Source: Isoetes taiwanensis (taxonomy: Eukaryota > Streptophyta > Lycopodiopsida > Isoetales > Isoetaceae). Taken from it: DNA of 64,000 bases. Location of the stretch: assembly GCA_021234155.1 (NCBI GenBank), contig JAJEKV010000005.1:372001-436000 (forward strand), in the 5' to 3' direction. Both the position numbers and the translations under genes were made by a program. Position 1 is the first letter of the stretch. Each line of letters opens with the position of its first letter. A model generated the notes under the pieces. It was not told the origin of the DNA. It did not search any database and saw only the letters and a list, made by a program, of their open reading frames with translations. Shown in pieces: positions 12,601-24,400 of this stretch.

Positions 12601-12950
12601 CGGAGTGGGAGCGGCGCAATGGCCATGGAGCTTCAAGTAAGAAAAAGTATTCATCACAATCCTGGTTCAAAAATTGCCCACAATGTCGGAAAGAGACAGC
12701 TCTGCATGTGTCAGATTCGTATTGCCAGAGAGCCATCATATTTTCGTATGGGCAGGCAGTAACAGGTGGAACTTGACACACGTGCCACAGGTGCTCACCT
12801 AACTCCTCTCTTTTCGTTCGAATCCTAGGTGAAGGCAACAGTGTGTCACTCCTCCCATTGGTCCACGTGTCCACCTGCCCTCATAATATGTCCGTTGGTG
12901 CCTTATTCCCGCCCGCCTTCTTGGTGTTAACATTTTAAAAGAGTAAGGTT
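9640..12950. other. Non-coding or unrecognised stretch
   Basis: Nothing here is confidently identified. A near-duplicated pair of about 45 bp (GCTAACCTTGCGCATAGAGC, about 9990 and 10045), a CTTC microsatellite (11707-11733) and a TA run (11888-11899) are visible. A Cys-rich minus-strand reading frame at 12458-12874 (with ACPYENMMALWQYESDTCR) has a protein-like composition, but I do not recognise the family and it has no confirmed partner exons. Confidence 0.4.
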
Positions 12951-13019
12951 TCCTCTTTTAATCAAGGTTAGGTTTCTAAATGTTATTATGTCCCTAGGGG
13001 TTGAAATGTAATTTGTGGC

Positions 13020-13835
13020 CTAGGTGGAGGTACGAGTCCCCCCTACCCTTTTTCCAAATCCCCCTAGGTTGGTTTTCTTGTTAAATAAGGTTAGGTTTCT
13101 AGCCGTCCTTAGGGGATATCGATATGTATTTCTTGGTTAAGGTGGAGGTATGAGTCCCCCTAGCCATTTTTTGCAAATTTCCCTAGTTAGATTTCCTTGC
13201 TAAAGAAGGTTAGGTTTCCGCCCGATCTTGTTTTTTGGGCCCCTAGGAGATATTGACATGTATTTATTGGCTAGGGTGGAGGTACGAGGCCCCCCCCCTA
13301 GTCGGTTTCTTTCCTTTTATCCTCCTGGTGGTTCGATTTATTTTATGTTCCTTGTCTTGTTGCCTAGCCTGTTTGGTTATGGTGCTTAGCCAAGGTTCTT
13401 GCCCCAAGGCTAGTGATCATGGGTTCAATCCCTTAGGATGTATGATAACTCTTGGTGGAGGTAAGAGTCCCCCAAAGTGTTGTGGTTATGAGATGATATT
13501 TTTGCAGATTTCGCGTATAGTGGAAGCTATCTTTCTTTCTAAGGGTCTTGCCTTGTTTGCATCATATGGCCCAGCCTTCTTGGTTGCAGTGCGTGGTCGA
13601 AAGGCAGACCTGGAGGCCAGTGGTCAAGGGGTCAATCCCGTGGGATGTATCTATTCTTTCTTTTTTCATGGTGGAGGTAAGAGTCCCCCCATTGATTTGT
13701 TGACTAGTTGTGTGCTTTTTAGTATATCTTATGGTCTGGCCCTTATGGATGTGGTATTTGACCCTAGGCTTGGGATCATGGGTTCAATTCCTAATTATGT
13801 AGGATACACTTGGTGGAGGTAAGAGTCCCCCCAAG
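13020..13835 (+). repeat. Tandem cluster of tRNA-like SINE-type units
   Basis: The motif GGTGGAGGTAnGAGTCCCCC recurs at about 13025, 13143, 13269, 13453, 13669 and 13812. In the last three units it follows a segment with GATCATGGGTTCAATCCC or a close relative. That resembles the RNA polymerase III B box of tRNA genes (GGTTCGAATCC). I see no complete cloverleaf, so these are not functional tRNA genes; a tandem array of tRNA-derived short interspersed elements is the best reading. Confidence 0.55.
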
Positions 13836-13869
13836 TGTTTATTTTTTGGGAGAGACTCATGATCCCCCC

Positions 13870-15545
13870 TGTGGGCCTTGCCCAGCTTCTAGTGTGTTTT
13901 TTATTGCCCAACCTGTTGTGGTGGCGTATATATGTGGTACAACCTGTTGCATGTCAAGGACGAGTATATGGCTGTTGAAGGTATTCCTGGCAAACCTTCA
14001 ACCTCAGTGGTTTTGAACCTCGAAATTGCTTAAGGCAACCATTCTATGCAAGAAACTTGCAAGATTTTGCAAAGAACTCAAGTTTCAAGTGATTTTCCCA
14101 AACCAAGAAAAGGCACTTTCAACAAAACTTATGCCACAAACAAACAATCTCGAATTTTAATGCCATTTCAATTGGAGCAGGTGTTCTAGTATGCAAAGAA
14201 TATATGACCAAAAGTGTAGCCCCAAAACATATGCAGAACCCGTTCAATTTTGACAATTTGGCCAAGTCAAACTAAAGTCAATGTTCCTGGGCAGAATTCA
14301 GATTTTTGTGGAATGAGCAAATGAGATATTTTTTCTATTCTGACACCTAGAGTTATCTCTAACATGCTTGCAAGCACAGTGGATCATGTTCTCTCAACAA
14401 GAAATATGCAAATGTGACCAGAGAAATTGATTTCCGGCTGGCAGACTATCACTTTGCAACAATGAATTAGAACTTAAGATTTTTGAGTTTTTTTACTGAT
14501 GTTTCTTGTAAGTTTTTCTTAAAATGAGTTGCGGCGGAGACGGATAAGAGGAAACTATGTGTAGGCAGGCCTGGAGCAGATATTTCTAGTTTTGTCATTT
14601 TCTATTTTTGCACGCATCCGAAGAAACCGATTTTGGGGGTCTAAATTTGGCCAAATTAAATTTTTTCAAAGCCCATTACATTTTGGAATAAGAAAATTCA
14701 GATTATAAGGATTTTTTGTTTTTAGGACAAGAATGGCTAGGGATGGGGGATTTGGCAACAAAGGTGATGATTTGGCCAACAAAGGGTGACATGGCAATTT
14801 AAGAGTGGTGATGTGGCAAGAAAATTAGCAAACAAAGTTTCTCCTAGTCAAATACTTTTTGTGACATGGATATGACATGGTGATGAGCACAATGGTGCTT
14901 GGATATTGAGATTTTTAGGCCAACTTTTTGCCTTTTCTAGGAAATGTCATGTCAAAGGTGTACTTCCTTTCTCTAACTTTTTTTTAGAGAGAGAATATGG
15001 TGGACTTTAGAAATAGCTGCAATTGTTCATATGTGATGGATGAGTAGCGTACTTTTGACTAGGAAAAATGGTCTTGCTAACTTTGGCCTCGACAAATGGC
15101 AATGGTGTATGAAAAGGGAGTGATTTTCTTGGGTGGAATGATGGTAGTAAAGCCATGAGAAATAACAAATCATGTCTTAAGAACTAACATCATGGAAAAA
15201 GCTTGAATCATGCAAAGTATCATTGAATTTTGAGTGGTCTTCCAAACTTTAACTTTGGAGCCTTCAACCTTTGACTTCAAGTGTTCAAGATGCTTAGGTG
15301 ATCAAATGTCCTTTAAAAAATGCCTATATGATGCCAAACTAGTGTCCATCTTTGGTTCTTCATATCAATGCGTCCTCTACAAGTTGCCAAATGATGGATG
15401 TCTTCAAGTTTCATGCGCTACAAGCTCACACGCGCGCGCGAAGTCAAATGCTAGTGAAGTGTGTCAAGCATGCATATAACTTGTATGCTACCATTTTGTG
15501 GAGTAATGGCATGTGGACAACTTGGTCATACATGGATTCTTAGAT
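13870..15545. other. Non-coding stretch
   Basis: No recognisable gene. The sequence is AT-rich with several short open frames that have no protein-like features. A GCGCGCGCG run lies near 15431. Confidence 0.5.
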
Positions 15546-15547
15546 AA

Positions 15548-15760
15548 CCATAAAAAACCACACCTCAAAAAAATACTACCTTAAAAAACACCACCTTAAA
15601 AAAAAAACATCCTTTCAAAAAACTATATTGCCTGAGAAAACAACACATTCTTAAAAAAGAAACTACACCTCCTTAAGAAACCACACGTTCTTTAAAAAAA
15701 AAACTATGGCTCCCTAAGAAAAACTACAGTATATCCTTGGAAAACCACACCTTAGTATAA
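15548..15760. repeat. Degenerate CCTTAAAAAACCACAC low-complexity repeat
   Basis: Units of about 25-35 bp made of A-runs and CCACACCTT or a close variant repeat at least six times. The array ends near the start of the hAT remnant, but no link is shown. Confidence 0.6.
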
Positions 15761-16062
15761 CTACGTATAGGTTTTTTCCAAATCTTCAAAAAAACAACCT
15801 GTATTTTGTTTTTACTGTTGTTTTCAGCCGTGGACCAAATGTTGGGGTTGTAGTGTGATGAATATTCGCACACTAATCTAATGGCAGGTACGTGCATTGC
15901 CTTTTTTATTATTTGTTTCATTCTCCATGTTCTTTGTTTGATTATAATATGTTCATATAATATAAGACTTCATTTTTTTTCTATATTCTATTCTTTTGCA
16001 AATTTTATATGGGTTTCTATGAGGAATTATATAGATTTAAGGCTTGTTAATTCTTCTTCTTT

Positions 16063-17636
16063 ATGACCGTTAGGCAAAGAGTTCATGGCAGCGTCACATC
16101 GAGCATATCTTATGCATTTGCTAGAAGTCGTCAAGGGAAGTCCATTTTATTCTTGATTGTGTACACATGTTACTTGATGGAGAAAGGAAAAGGCATTCCT
16201 TGCACACGTTTCTTAAAGTTGCTTGGGATTAAGGATGGTACATCGGATACCATTTATCAAAGTCTCATTGCTTATTTAGCTGACTTGGGTTTACCGATAT
16301 CAAGGCTAGTGGGTATTGCAACAGATGGTTGTAGTAGTATGGTTGGGTCTCAAAACAGACTTGTCACTCAATTACGAAGGGATGTGCTACACTTGGTTGG
16401 TGTACATTATGTGGCCCATCGAGAAGCTCTTGCAGCAAATGATGCCTTTAATTTCTTTCCAGTGTTCAAAGATTTGGAGAAGTTGGCAAGAAAAGTATGC
16501 TCATGGGTAGGCAGGTCTAGCAAGATGCATGAGAAATTGCGCTCGTTGGAGGAAGCTTTTGAGTTACCAAAGTTAAACTTGCAGCAAATTCATGAGGTAA
16601 GATGGTTGTCTCGTGGTAATGTACTCACCCGCATTGTTAAGTTGATGCCTGCTCTATTGCGTCTATGGGAGACGAATAATGAACGTGAGCTTCTAGCATC
16701 CTTTGAAAAGGCGAGTGTCCAATTTTATTTTCATTTTCTTGCCAATGTTTTGCTTGAGCTTCATCTTTTAAACAAGCAATTTCAAGAAGGAAGCATTGAG
16801 ATCTCAAGCATCTCGTCTACTGTTGCCTCCACTATTGGGATTTTAAAGTCAATGTTTGTTGGAAACTCATTTGGAAGGGGAGCAAAGTTTATAATCAAGT
16901 TCTTCTCTATGGTCAATGAGTTTCATGGCCATCTAGTTTATGATGATAATGATGGAATTACTCACAAGCGCGTGCTTTTATTTGATACATTTATAGTTGT
17001 TAAGTAGAGTGGTGGCTATCACTGATTTTATATAAATGATGGTGGATTTTGTAATAGGTATGCGCTTTCATTTGATACATCATCATTTGAAGAGATAATT
17101 GCATCATGTGGTAGGCTTGGTCAACAATACGTATTGAAAGTTATATCATGTTTGAAGACAAGATTTAATATGGAAGACACATGTAATGTTTTAGTAAGCA
17201 CAAAGCTTTTTAGCACAAATGATTATGCAAGCAATGAGAAGGAAATAGAAGGTGAAACTGCAAGAACTTTAGCGAAGGTAAATATGCATTTGTTGATGTT
17301 GAGAAATGCATTGCACAATCTTATGCCTTTGTAGTGAGATTAATGGTGCAGCATGGCCGCAAAAATATGAGGGCATTGTGGGATGCTTATAGACTGATTT
17401 TAACTTTGATGTTTATGACGAGGTGATGAAACTATGTCAAGCACTTCTTGTTCTTAAGCACAATGGAATGTGAGCGTGGTTTTCGACGACAAAACGTGAT
17501 AAAAGATGATTTACGAGAAAGTTTGAAGCTGTTAATGTTTTTATCATTGTCGCCTGATGTGGGAGATGCAAATTATGATCTGATTTTTGCTACTTGGATG
17601 CAAGACAAGCAACGCCGCATGGTGCCATTGTGAAAC
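16063..17636 (+). pseudogene. hAT-superfamily transposase remnant
   Basis: An open frame at 16063-17007 contains VGIATDGCSSMVGSQ, a spacer, VHYVAHREALA and HEVRWLSRGNV, which match the catalytic region of hAT transposases of the ZNF862/DUF4371-like type (the ATDGxxxMxG and HCxAHR signatures, here with VHYVAHR). The frame stops at 17007 and continues in others: 17134-17334, then 17448-17633 with MECERGFRRQNVIKDDLRESL, which matches the C-terminal dimerisation region (ERGFS..N.IK...R..L). No N-terminal BED finger was found. At least two frame changes make it a dead copy. I could not define its terminal inverted repeats. Confidence 0.75.
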
Positions 17637-17639
17637 ATA

Positions 17640-18490
17640 TCAATATGAGCTATTTTGGATCCTTTTATAGTTATCAAGACTTGGTGCCATTATGTTGTGA
17701 AACATATTATGCTACTACTGCTGCTAAGGTTATTTTGTATCATTTTCATAGTTATAAGAGTTAAAAAGTTTAAGTTTTGAATGTCTTTTAATGTTTTTTT
17801 TTCTTATTTTCATGGTTTAAGCTTTGAATGTCTCTCAAAAATTTGGACATGCAAAAGAATGGCAGACAAAAAATTCGCCCTTCAAATTGAATGGCAAGGT
17901 GCAAACTTGCCCTTCAAAAAAAAAACCTAGGGTGTCCCATTCAAATTTAAGGCTTGCCGATAAGGCCAAGATCATTTGAATCTGACCTCTAAAGCTCAAG
18001 TTATGAGCGCGAGAACAATTGACATTCTCTCTCGTGCTTTTTTTTCTTTATCTAATTTCTAATTCTCTTCTTTATCTAATTTCAGTGACTTAGATATTAC
18101 ATACAAGAGTTTTGGTAGAAAAAACTATTTTATTTTTTATTGAAACTCTGTTTTTTTCAACTAAAAATTTTGAAAAATCTTTTGCATTCCAACAATGACG
18201 CCCACAAGAAGCTATTGAGAGTAATTTTAGGTTCATTGCACTTGCATTGCCACGTCATCATCGTGTGATACCAGCATGCATGCCCTTAGCCTACTTACGA
18301 AACGCGTAGAATCAAGGTGAACGAAGACGAATGGACATTTTTTTTTTTTTCCCTCCGGGAGTACATAACGAACATAACTACCATAAATCCGAGTTTTGAT
18401 GGGTTCAAGGATCAATCAAGGAACCCATCAAGTTTAATCCATTCTGGTACCAAGCATGTGCAACATTGAGCATTTCCTTTATTGACCCAG
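17640..18490. other. Upstream region of the histidine kinase gene
   Basis: No gene is recognised. The stretch is AT-rich, with homopolymer runs near 17795 and 18340. It must hold the promoter and any 5' non-coding exon of the histidine kinase gene; no TATA box could be assigned with confidence. Confidence 0.4.
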
Positions 18491-18496
18491 AAAACC

Positions 18497-21400
18497 ATGA
18501 ACTGTTCGGAGGGCAACCTGCATTCGTGCCTTTCAAAATCCCAAATCATGCCAGAAATTATCACGGAGAATCAGGTAACACCCTTTTCTGTTGTCATTCC
18601 AATGGCTATCATGCTTGGTTACATAATGGGCAGAGTGGACAAAACAACTCTTGTTGAAGACTGCTTGAATCGGCTTCACAAGATTTTAAATGTTGTTAAG
18701 CGGGTATTGTGTTCAAGGTTACGGATTCAAGCCCTAGAAAGTAAGCTGAATGGTTGGGTAAGTAACCAGGAAGCACAGAAATTGAGAAAGCCCCTCCAAC
18801 TTTTACAGAGGACAGTCACATGTAGATGCAGTAGAGGAGAAACCAGGGGTTTCGAATGGCTCACTAGGGGATTGAGAGCATTGCATATGTTAGAAACTCC
18901 AGGAAAGGAAGTTGGTGATGATGATTCAGATTCTTTAACACCACCACCAATCTCTCCACATTCTTCATCTGATGAATCTTCCACACCGTCAAGAATGTCA
19001 TCAGTCTGTACACCTTGCTCTGTGATGCATAGCCCTTCCTTTAGTGGAAGAATGTCACCTTTGTTAGTTGGTTCAAAGAAAGGATCATTTTCAGGATCAT
19101 TTTCTAACTCGGACAGTCCGACGTATAATAAAAGTCCCATAATAATTAGTTCCAGGAGGCTTGAGTTGGACCTGGAGGGCATGATTGAAGATCATCGTTC
19201 AGTAGACAAAAGCACTAGTCCCATGCCTTTAGAACGTTCACCTCTATCCCCACAAAGAGCTGAAATGGCAAGGGCCAAACTAAAAGCAGTTATTGTGCAA
19301 GACAATGGATCGTTGGATGGAAGGTTTCCGGCGGCTGCTTGGATATGTGGAAAGGATGCACCCTTATTTCAGCTGAAGGATGGCTTCGGCTGGCTAGATC
19401 TTGTGGAATCCTCCTTACAATGTGTGTATGGTGAGGGATGGAAGGCAGGTGTTCATCCAGATGATTTGCCTAACTGCATGGAGGCCATTAATCTTGCGAA
19501 TAATGGAAAGGGCCCGTTCCAAATAGAATACCGTCTGAAGGTATGAATATTGCTTCAACATATAATGGCAACTTCTATAAATGCTGCATCTTAGAACATT
19601 CTATGCATCCATACTTTTGTTTGAGTGCTAAAGTTAAGTAATCACCAGCCTCTGCAATGGTTTACGAACACAATCAATTCAATGAAGGCTCATTTAGCTC
19701 TTCACTAAGCCGGGGACAAATTTGATGCAAAGTGCTCATATATCAAGGGGGGTGAAGTTTTTAAAAAATGTACTCTTCGTTTGGATTGTAGCCGAGCAGT
19801 AGCACATCCAATTCAGAGCAGTTACCTGCCTTTAGACATGTAAAGAGAATTGTCAGATGCTTGTAAGATTTTTATTTTTAAAAAATCTCTGCCATAAGAA
19901 CATACCATGCAGGCTGTACCTTAAAGTATTGTTCCATTTTGCCCTTGTGGTTTTCCTATTAGATAAGCTCAAGCTAATATTTCAAAGCTGAAAGTGTTAT
20001 CTTGTGCCATCGTACATTTTAAGTTTCTCCCTTTCAAGGGCATTTTAAAACCTAATGAGGGGGATACCATGGTTGAGTTTAAATTTGAAAAAATATGTTA
20101 TAAAGAAAGATCTTTATCTAAGTTGTTAAACTTGACAATTTTTTGAGCAGAGAATCTTATCATTCAGGTTTCTCAAGATGAATACAGATGGGTGATGGAT
20201 GTGGTAAAAGCAAGATTCTCTTCTACAGGAATTTTCCTTGGATTTGTTGGGTGGAGGGTCGACACCCACGATCGGAAAATTATAGAGAGTAATTATTGGA
20301 AGTACTGGTTACTTCCACATGAATTCCTTACAGAATGGAGTGCTGATGGCAAGTATTTCACGAAAGTGAGCCCTGCTTTTCCATCCTTTTTGGGGTGAGT
20401 TTTATGAAAAGGTGTCAAACGTTTCTAAATTACTTAATCAGACAGCTTCCATGCCTGCAAACTTTTCTTATGTAGCATATGTGTGTTGTTCTGGGATGAA
20501 ACTTATGCTGTCTTCCATATCCAGGTATCAAATGGAGGAATTCAAATCAACACCATGGCTTGAATTTATTCATCCAGACGATCGGAAGTCCACAGAAGAC
20601 GAATTTGTTAAACTAAGGGATGGAAAGCCTATCGTTAGCTTGATTAACCGGATCCGTTGCAAACCTGGGTTCAAGGTGAGAGCATGTTCTTAATATTGTA
20701 ATTCTGACTCTTCATGAAGCTCAAAACAACATTACAAGGAAATGCCAGTTGTGGTAACTTTTGATGGTTAGAGACTTTTGGACCAGGAGATGCCCAGAAG
20801 ATAGGACTCTAATTTGATTCAGTCCTCCGCAAAATGCTTGCTTTGAGTTAAACTTCTAGCAGATAAATCTGGTGTTCTGACAAACTTTGGCCCTTCCAGT
20901 AGGATTAGAAATGTTGATCTTAAATGAAAATGAAGATTAAATAAAAAGAACTCTGCTGCCAGACAACTGCTCGAGAACAAAATTTTGATGGAAGCAAAGG
21001 CAATTGTTTGGAATCTTTGAATTCCTGTTAATAACGCAATGGAGCTCAAAGAACTAGAATCAAGCAAGGTTATCCCGATAAAAAACGATCGAGCTATAAA
21101 GCTCGCTTAAATTGAAGGCCAAGAGATCATCCATCATGTCCCTATGCCCCTTGACTGCAGCTTGTGTCTATTGAAGTGCTTTTATATATCATTCTGATGT
21201 TAGTATCAAGAGTCTGAAAGTCAAAGTGGAATTGAATATGAAAAGGACGCCCTTCTGCAGATATCAGGGAATTCAAAGCCTGAATAAATGGAGGAACATA
21301 GACAGAATGACCGGCACCCATCCTCTGTATTATGGCATTCCATAGCTAAATTCTGTCAATGGCCTTACTTCCCAATTTTATTTATTCAGGTGGATGGTGC

Positions 21401-24400
21401 AAATTATATGGACGCGACGGGCATATATAAATGGCTCAACTGGACAGCAAGTGATGTTTTTTCAGCGTGTCGTGACATATCTGAGGATAGGCTGGCCCAT
21501 GAGGAGCTCAGAAGTTCAAAAGAGGAGCTTCAAAGGTAAGGATGATGCAAACAGTGCTTATTTAATTTGCTCTGTATCCTAAACACAAAGTGCAAGAGAA
21601 GTAACTAGTAATATATAAACGAAACAGGCCAAACCAGCCCATGGGAAGACAACAAATGATTGAGTTTATATTTGTTGTTCTTATAGGCACACATGGGACC
21701 TTCTACAGAAAGGTATATACTATTCATTAAGGTGACATGTTTGAAAACTGTTGCTGTTAATGTGTTCCTCGGATTTCCCCAAGCCTGTTGTTCGTTCCAA
21801 GTCATGGTGTGCTTTGCCAAGAGAACTTAGATGAACTTGCCTGGATTCATGAAATGGATATGACATAGGCATTGAAACCTCACCTATACCATTGCATAGG
21901 AGCTACATTGGATCACGACATCATCTTTTACATTTTCGTGTGAATATGCATCTTAAACTTAAACTTCATAACTGGTTGGGTTGATCGAGGTCTCAAATGC
22001 CATTTCAGTTAACCAGTTGATTATTAGCCCCGAAAATTGCAGCTGGAAGAGTTCCTTATCCTTGGTTCTTTTCTATAACTGCATTAATGACAATAGCTCT
22101 GTCTTCTGTTTTTTATAAAGTCTATGGTTTGCCTGTATATAGCTTAGTATTCAAATCTGTCGTCTTCCTCTTTATTATGAGGCACAACAATTTAATGTCG
22201 GAGTATTATGCAATAGGATAACAAGTGTGAGTTTTACAATTAGCACCTTGAGGACGGCAAATGAGAACCTGAGCTGAAGATATGAATGCACTTACTTTCC
22301 AGATTTTTCCCAAAGGAATTTAAATTAATTTCAGAACCCTTTGTGTGATGGCTAGAAGTGGGTGATTTGGGTCTGAGTAACTTGTGCAATATGCTTGTGT
22401 GTTGAACTGTTTCATAGACATATCTCCAATCTTGGTGTGGCTGATATTGGTTTGTACAAATAGTGCATACACTTGATTGTGCATAAATTAACAATGGAAA
22501 GTTGTCTTGGATGAAGCCCATCAAAGGAGTGGCTTTCTTGTAAGGTCTTGTAGATTCTAACTTGTACAGGAAATTGTTATCTAAAGTTTGTATACATTTA
22601 CTAGTAGTTGTGATATTTCTAATACTGTGCTTTCTTTGCTGTGACAGGATTGCAGACATTATTCCAGGTAATCTGAATATTATTGTCAGTATTTTGCCTA
22701 AATTCTCTTTGATCCATGCATTGTATTACTTTTCGTTGTTTTTATTCAGGAGGAATATTTTTGTATCGTATTGATACAAACAAGGAGGGAAGCTTTCCAT
22801 ATGTTAGTAAAGGAGCAGCAAGCTTGCTTGGTTGCCATGATGGTCCAGAGAATCATGTTGTGCATAATCTGGAAGGTATCTAAGTCATAGATATAAAAAC
22901 ATAATTGCTTAATTTATCTTGCATGTTTGTTATGGAAGAATGGTGCTAGTCTTATGTCTATGACGTGATTGTCCTGACGTGATTGTCCCTAAATTACTTG
23001 ACTGTGTCAACTAGGTGTGGTTGAATATAAAGAACACTTCCTCTTCTACTGCCTTGCGTACTATGAAATTAGGGAAAGGCTTCATTGTCACCTCAGGTCC
23101 CCAACCACTTTAGAGAAGCTTGTGAACTCTCCTAATCAGAAATATATGGCATCATATGTATGACTCAACTTAGGAGAAACATTCTCATGCAGAAAGAATT
23201 AGGTAAATCAGGGAAACAGTGTTGGCTTCATTCTTTGCACCAAGTATAGCTGCTTCCAAGGCAGGTGTCAATGATAGCAGGAAGGAAATCAGAGTTATTT
23301 GAAGGTGTAATTTTGCAAATGGCCAAGAAAGTTAAAAAAGAGGCAATCAAAAAAACAAGTCTCATCAGCTGCAAGATAAACAATGCAAATGTCATGGCAA
23401 CCTTTGTTTTTCCTTTTGTGCTTTTTATGTGTTCATAAAGAAATTGCTTCTAGATGATAGCAAGACTGTTAAAATCCCCAACAAGAAAAACAGGCCCAAA
23501 TATCCTGCTCCAATTGGAAGAATGAATCATCCCTGCCCAGCTCCCAGAATCATATGTTAGGGAATCCGTAGGTGGAAAATAGCCGTGACATATAGCTTGC
23601 CAATTGTTCCTGGCATTTCAGTTCAAATACACTGCTTGGAGCATAAATTCTTCAATATTGAAATTGCACAGGTGAGATTATGATGAACATAGCACGTAAT
23701 ATTCCCAACACCACGGAGTCTCCATCCTTAACATTCCACACAGAATGAAGCTATATGAATTTGGTAACCCTTTTTTTTTCACACTGGAGACAATAAGGCA
23801 AATGGGGCAAGTGTGCTGGATATGCAGTATCTTCCTAACTACTAGAGACTGTATTGGCTTAAATTTTAAGTGAGGAAAAATGAACAGTATTTCAAATCAA
23901 ATACTGAGTGGAACCAAATTTGCTCTTTAGAATGATGGTGCATTACATGTACATGTGGAATGCATGGCTTTTAGGACATTGGATACATCTTCCAAACATG
24001 TGCACATGTAGCATGATGACCTATTCAGTTGAGGCACATGGATTACGGAAATCCACAATGTTATGTACCGTTTAGGGTGTATGTGGAGGTAGGCTAGATT
24101 GGTGATATGCAAGTTTTATGTTGTATGTTTGTGCAAGTAAGGAATGGATGACGTCCATAGCATACTTCAGCTAAGTTGGAACAATCTTATGTGCAGATGA
24201 CGGGAACTTCCAATCCTCGAAGAAGGGAAAAGCATTTGGTAATTGTTAATCCTTGAAACTCATCTCAACATGAATAACCTGTTGCATAAGAAGTTACACT
24301 GGGATTATGAACCTTGGGGAGAAGAGTTTATGTCACAGTTTGAGCTAGCAGAGCTGCAAAATGGATTTTATTTCAGACTTGTTCCTCGTGTCTGCTGTCC

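Noticed and set aside
12458-12874. Cys-rich minus-strand frame with ACPYENMM
   Set aside because: It looks protein-like, but I cannot name a family or find clean flanking exons, so it is only mentioned in the spacer entry.
13410-13830. tRNA genes suggested by GGGTTCAATCCC
   Set aside because: There is no acceptor stem or complete cloverleaf. The repeated GTCCCCC tail fits SINE-like units better.
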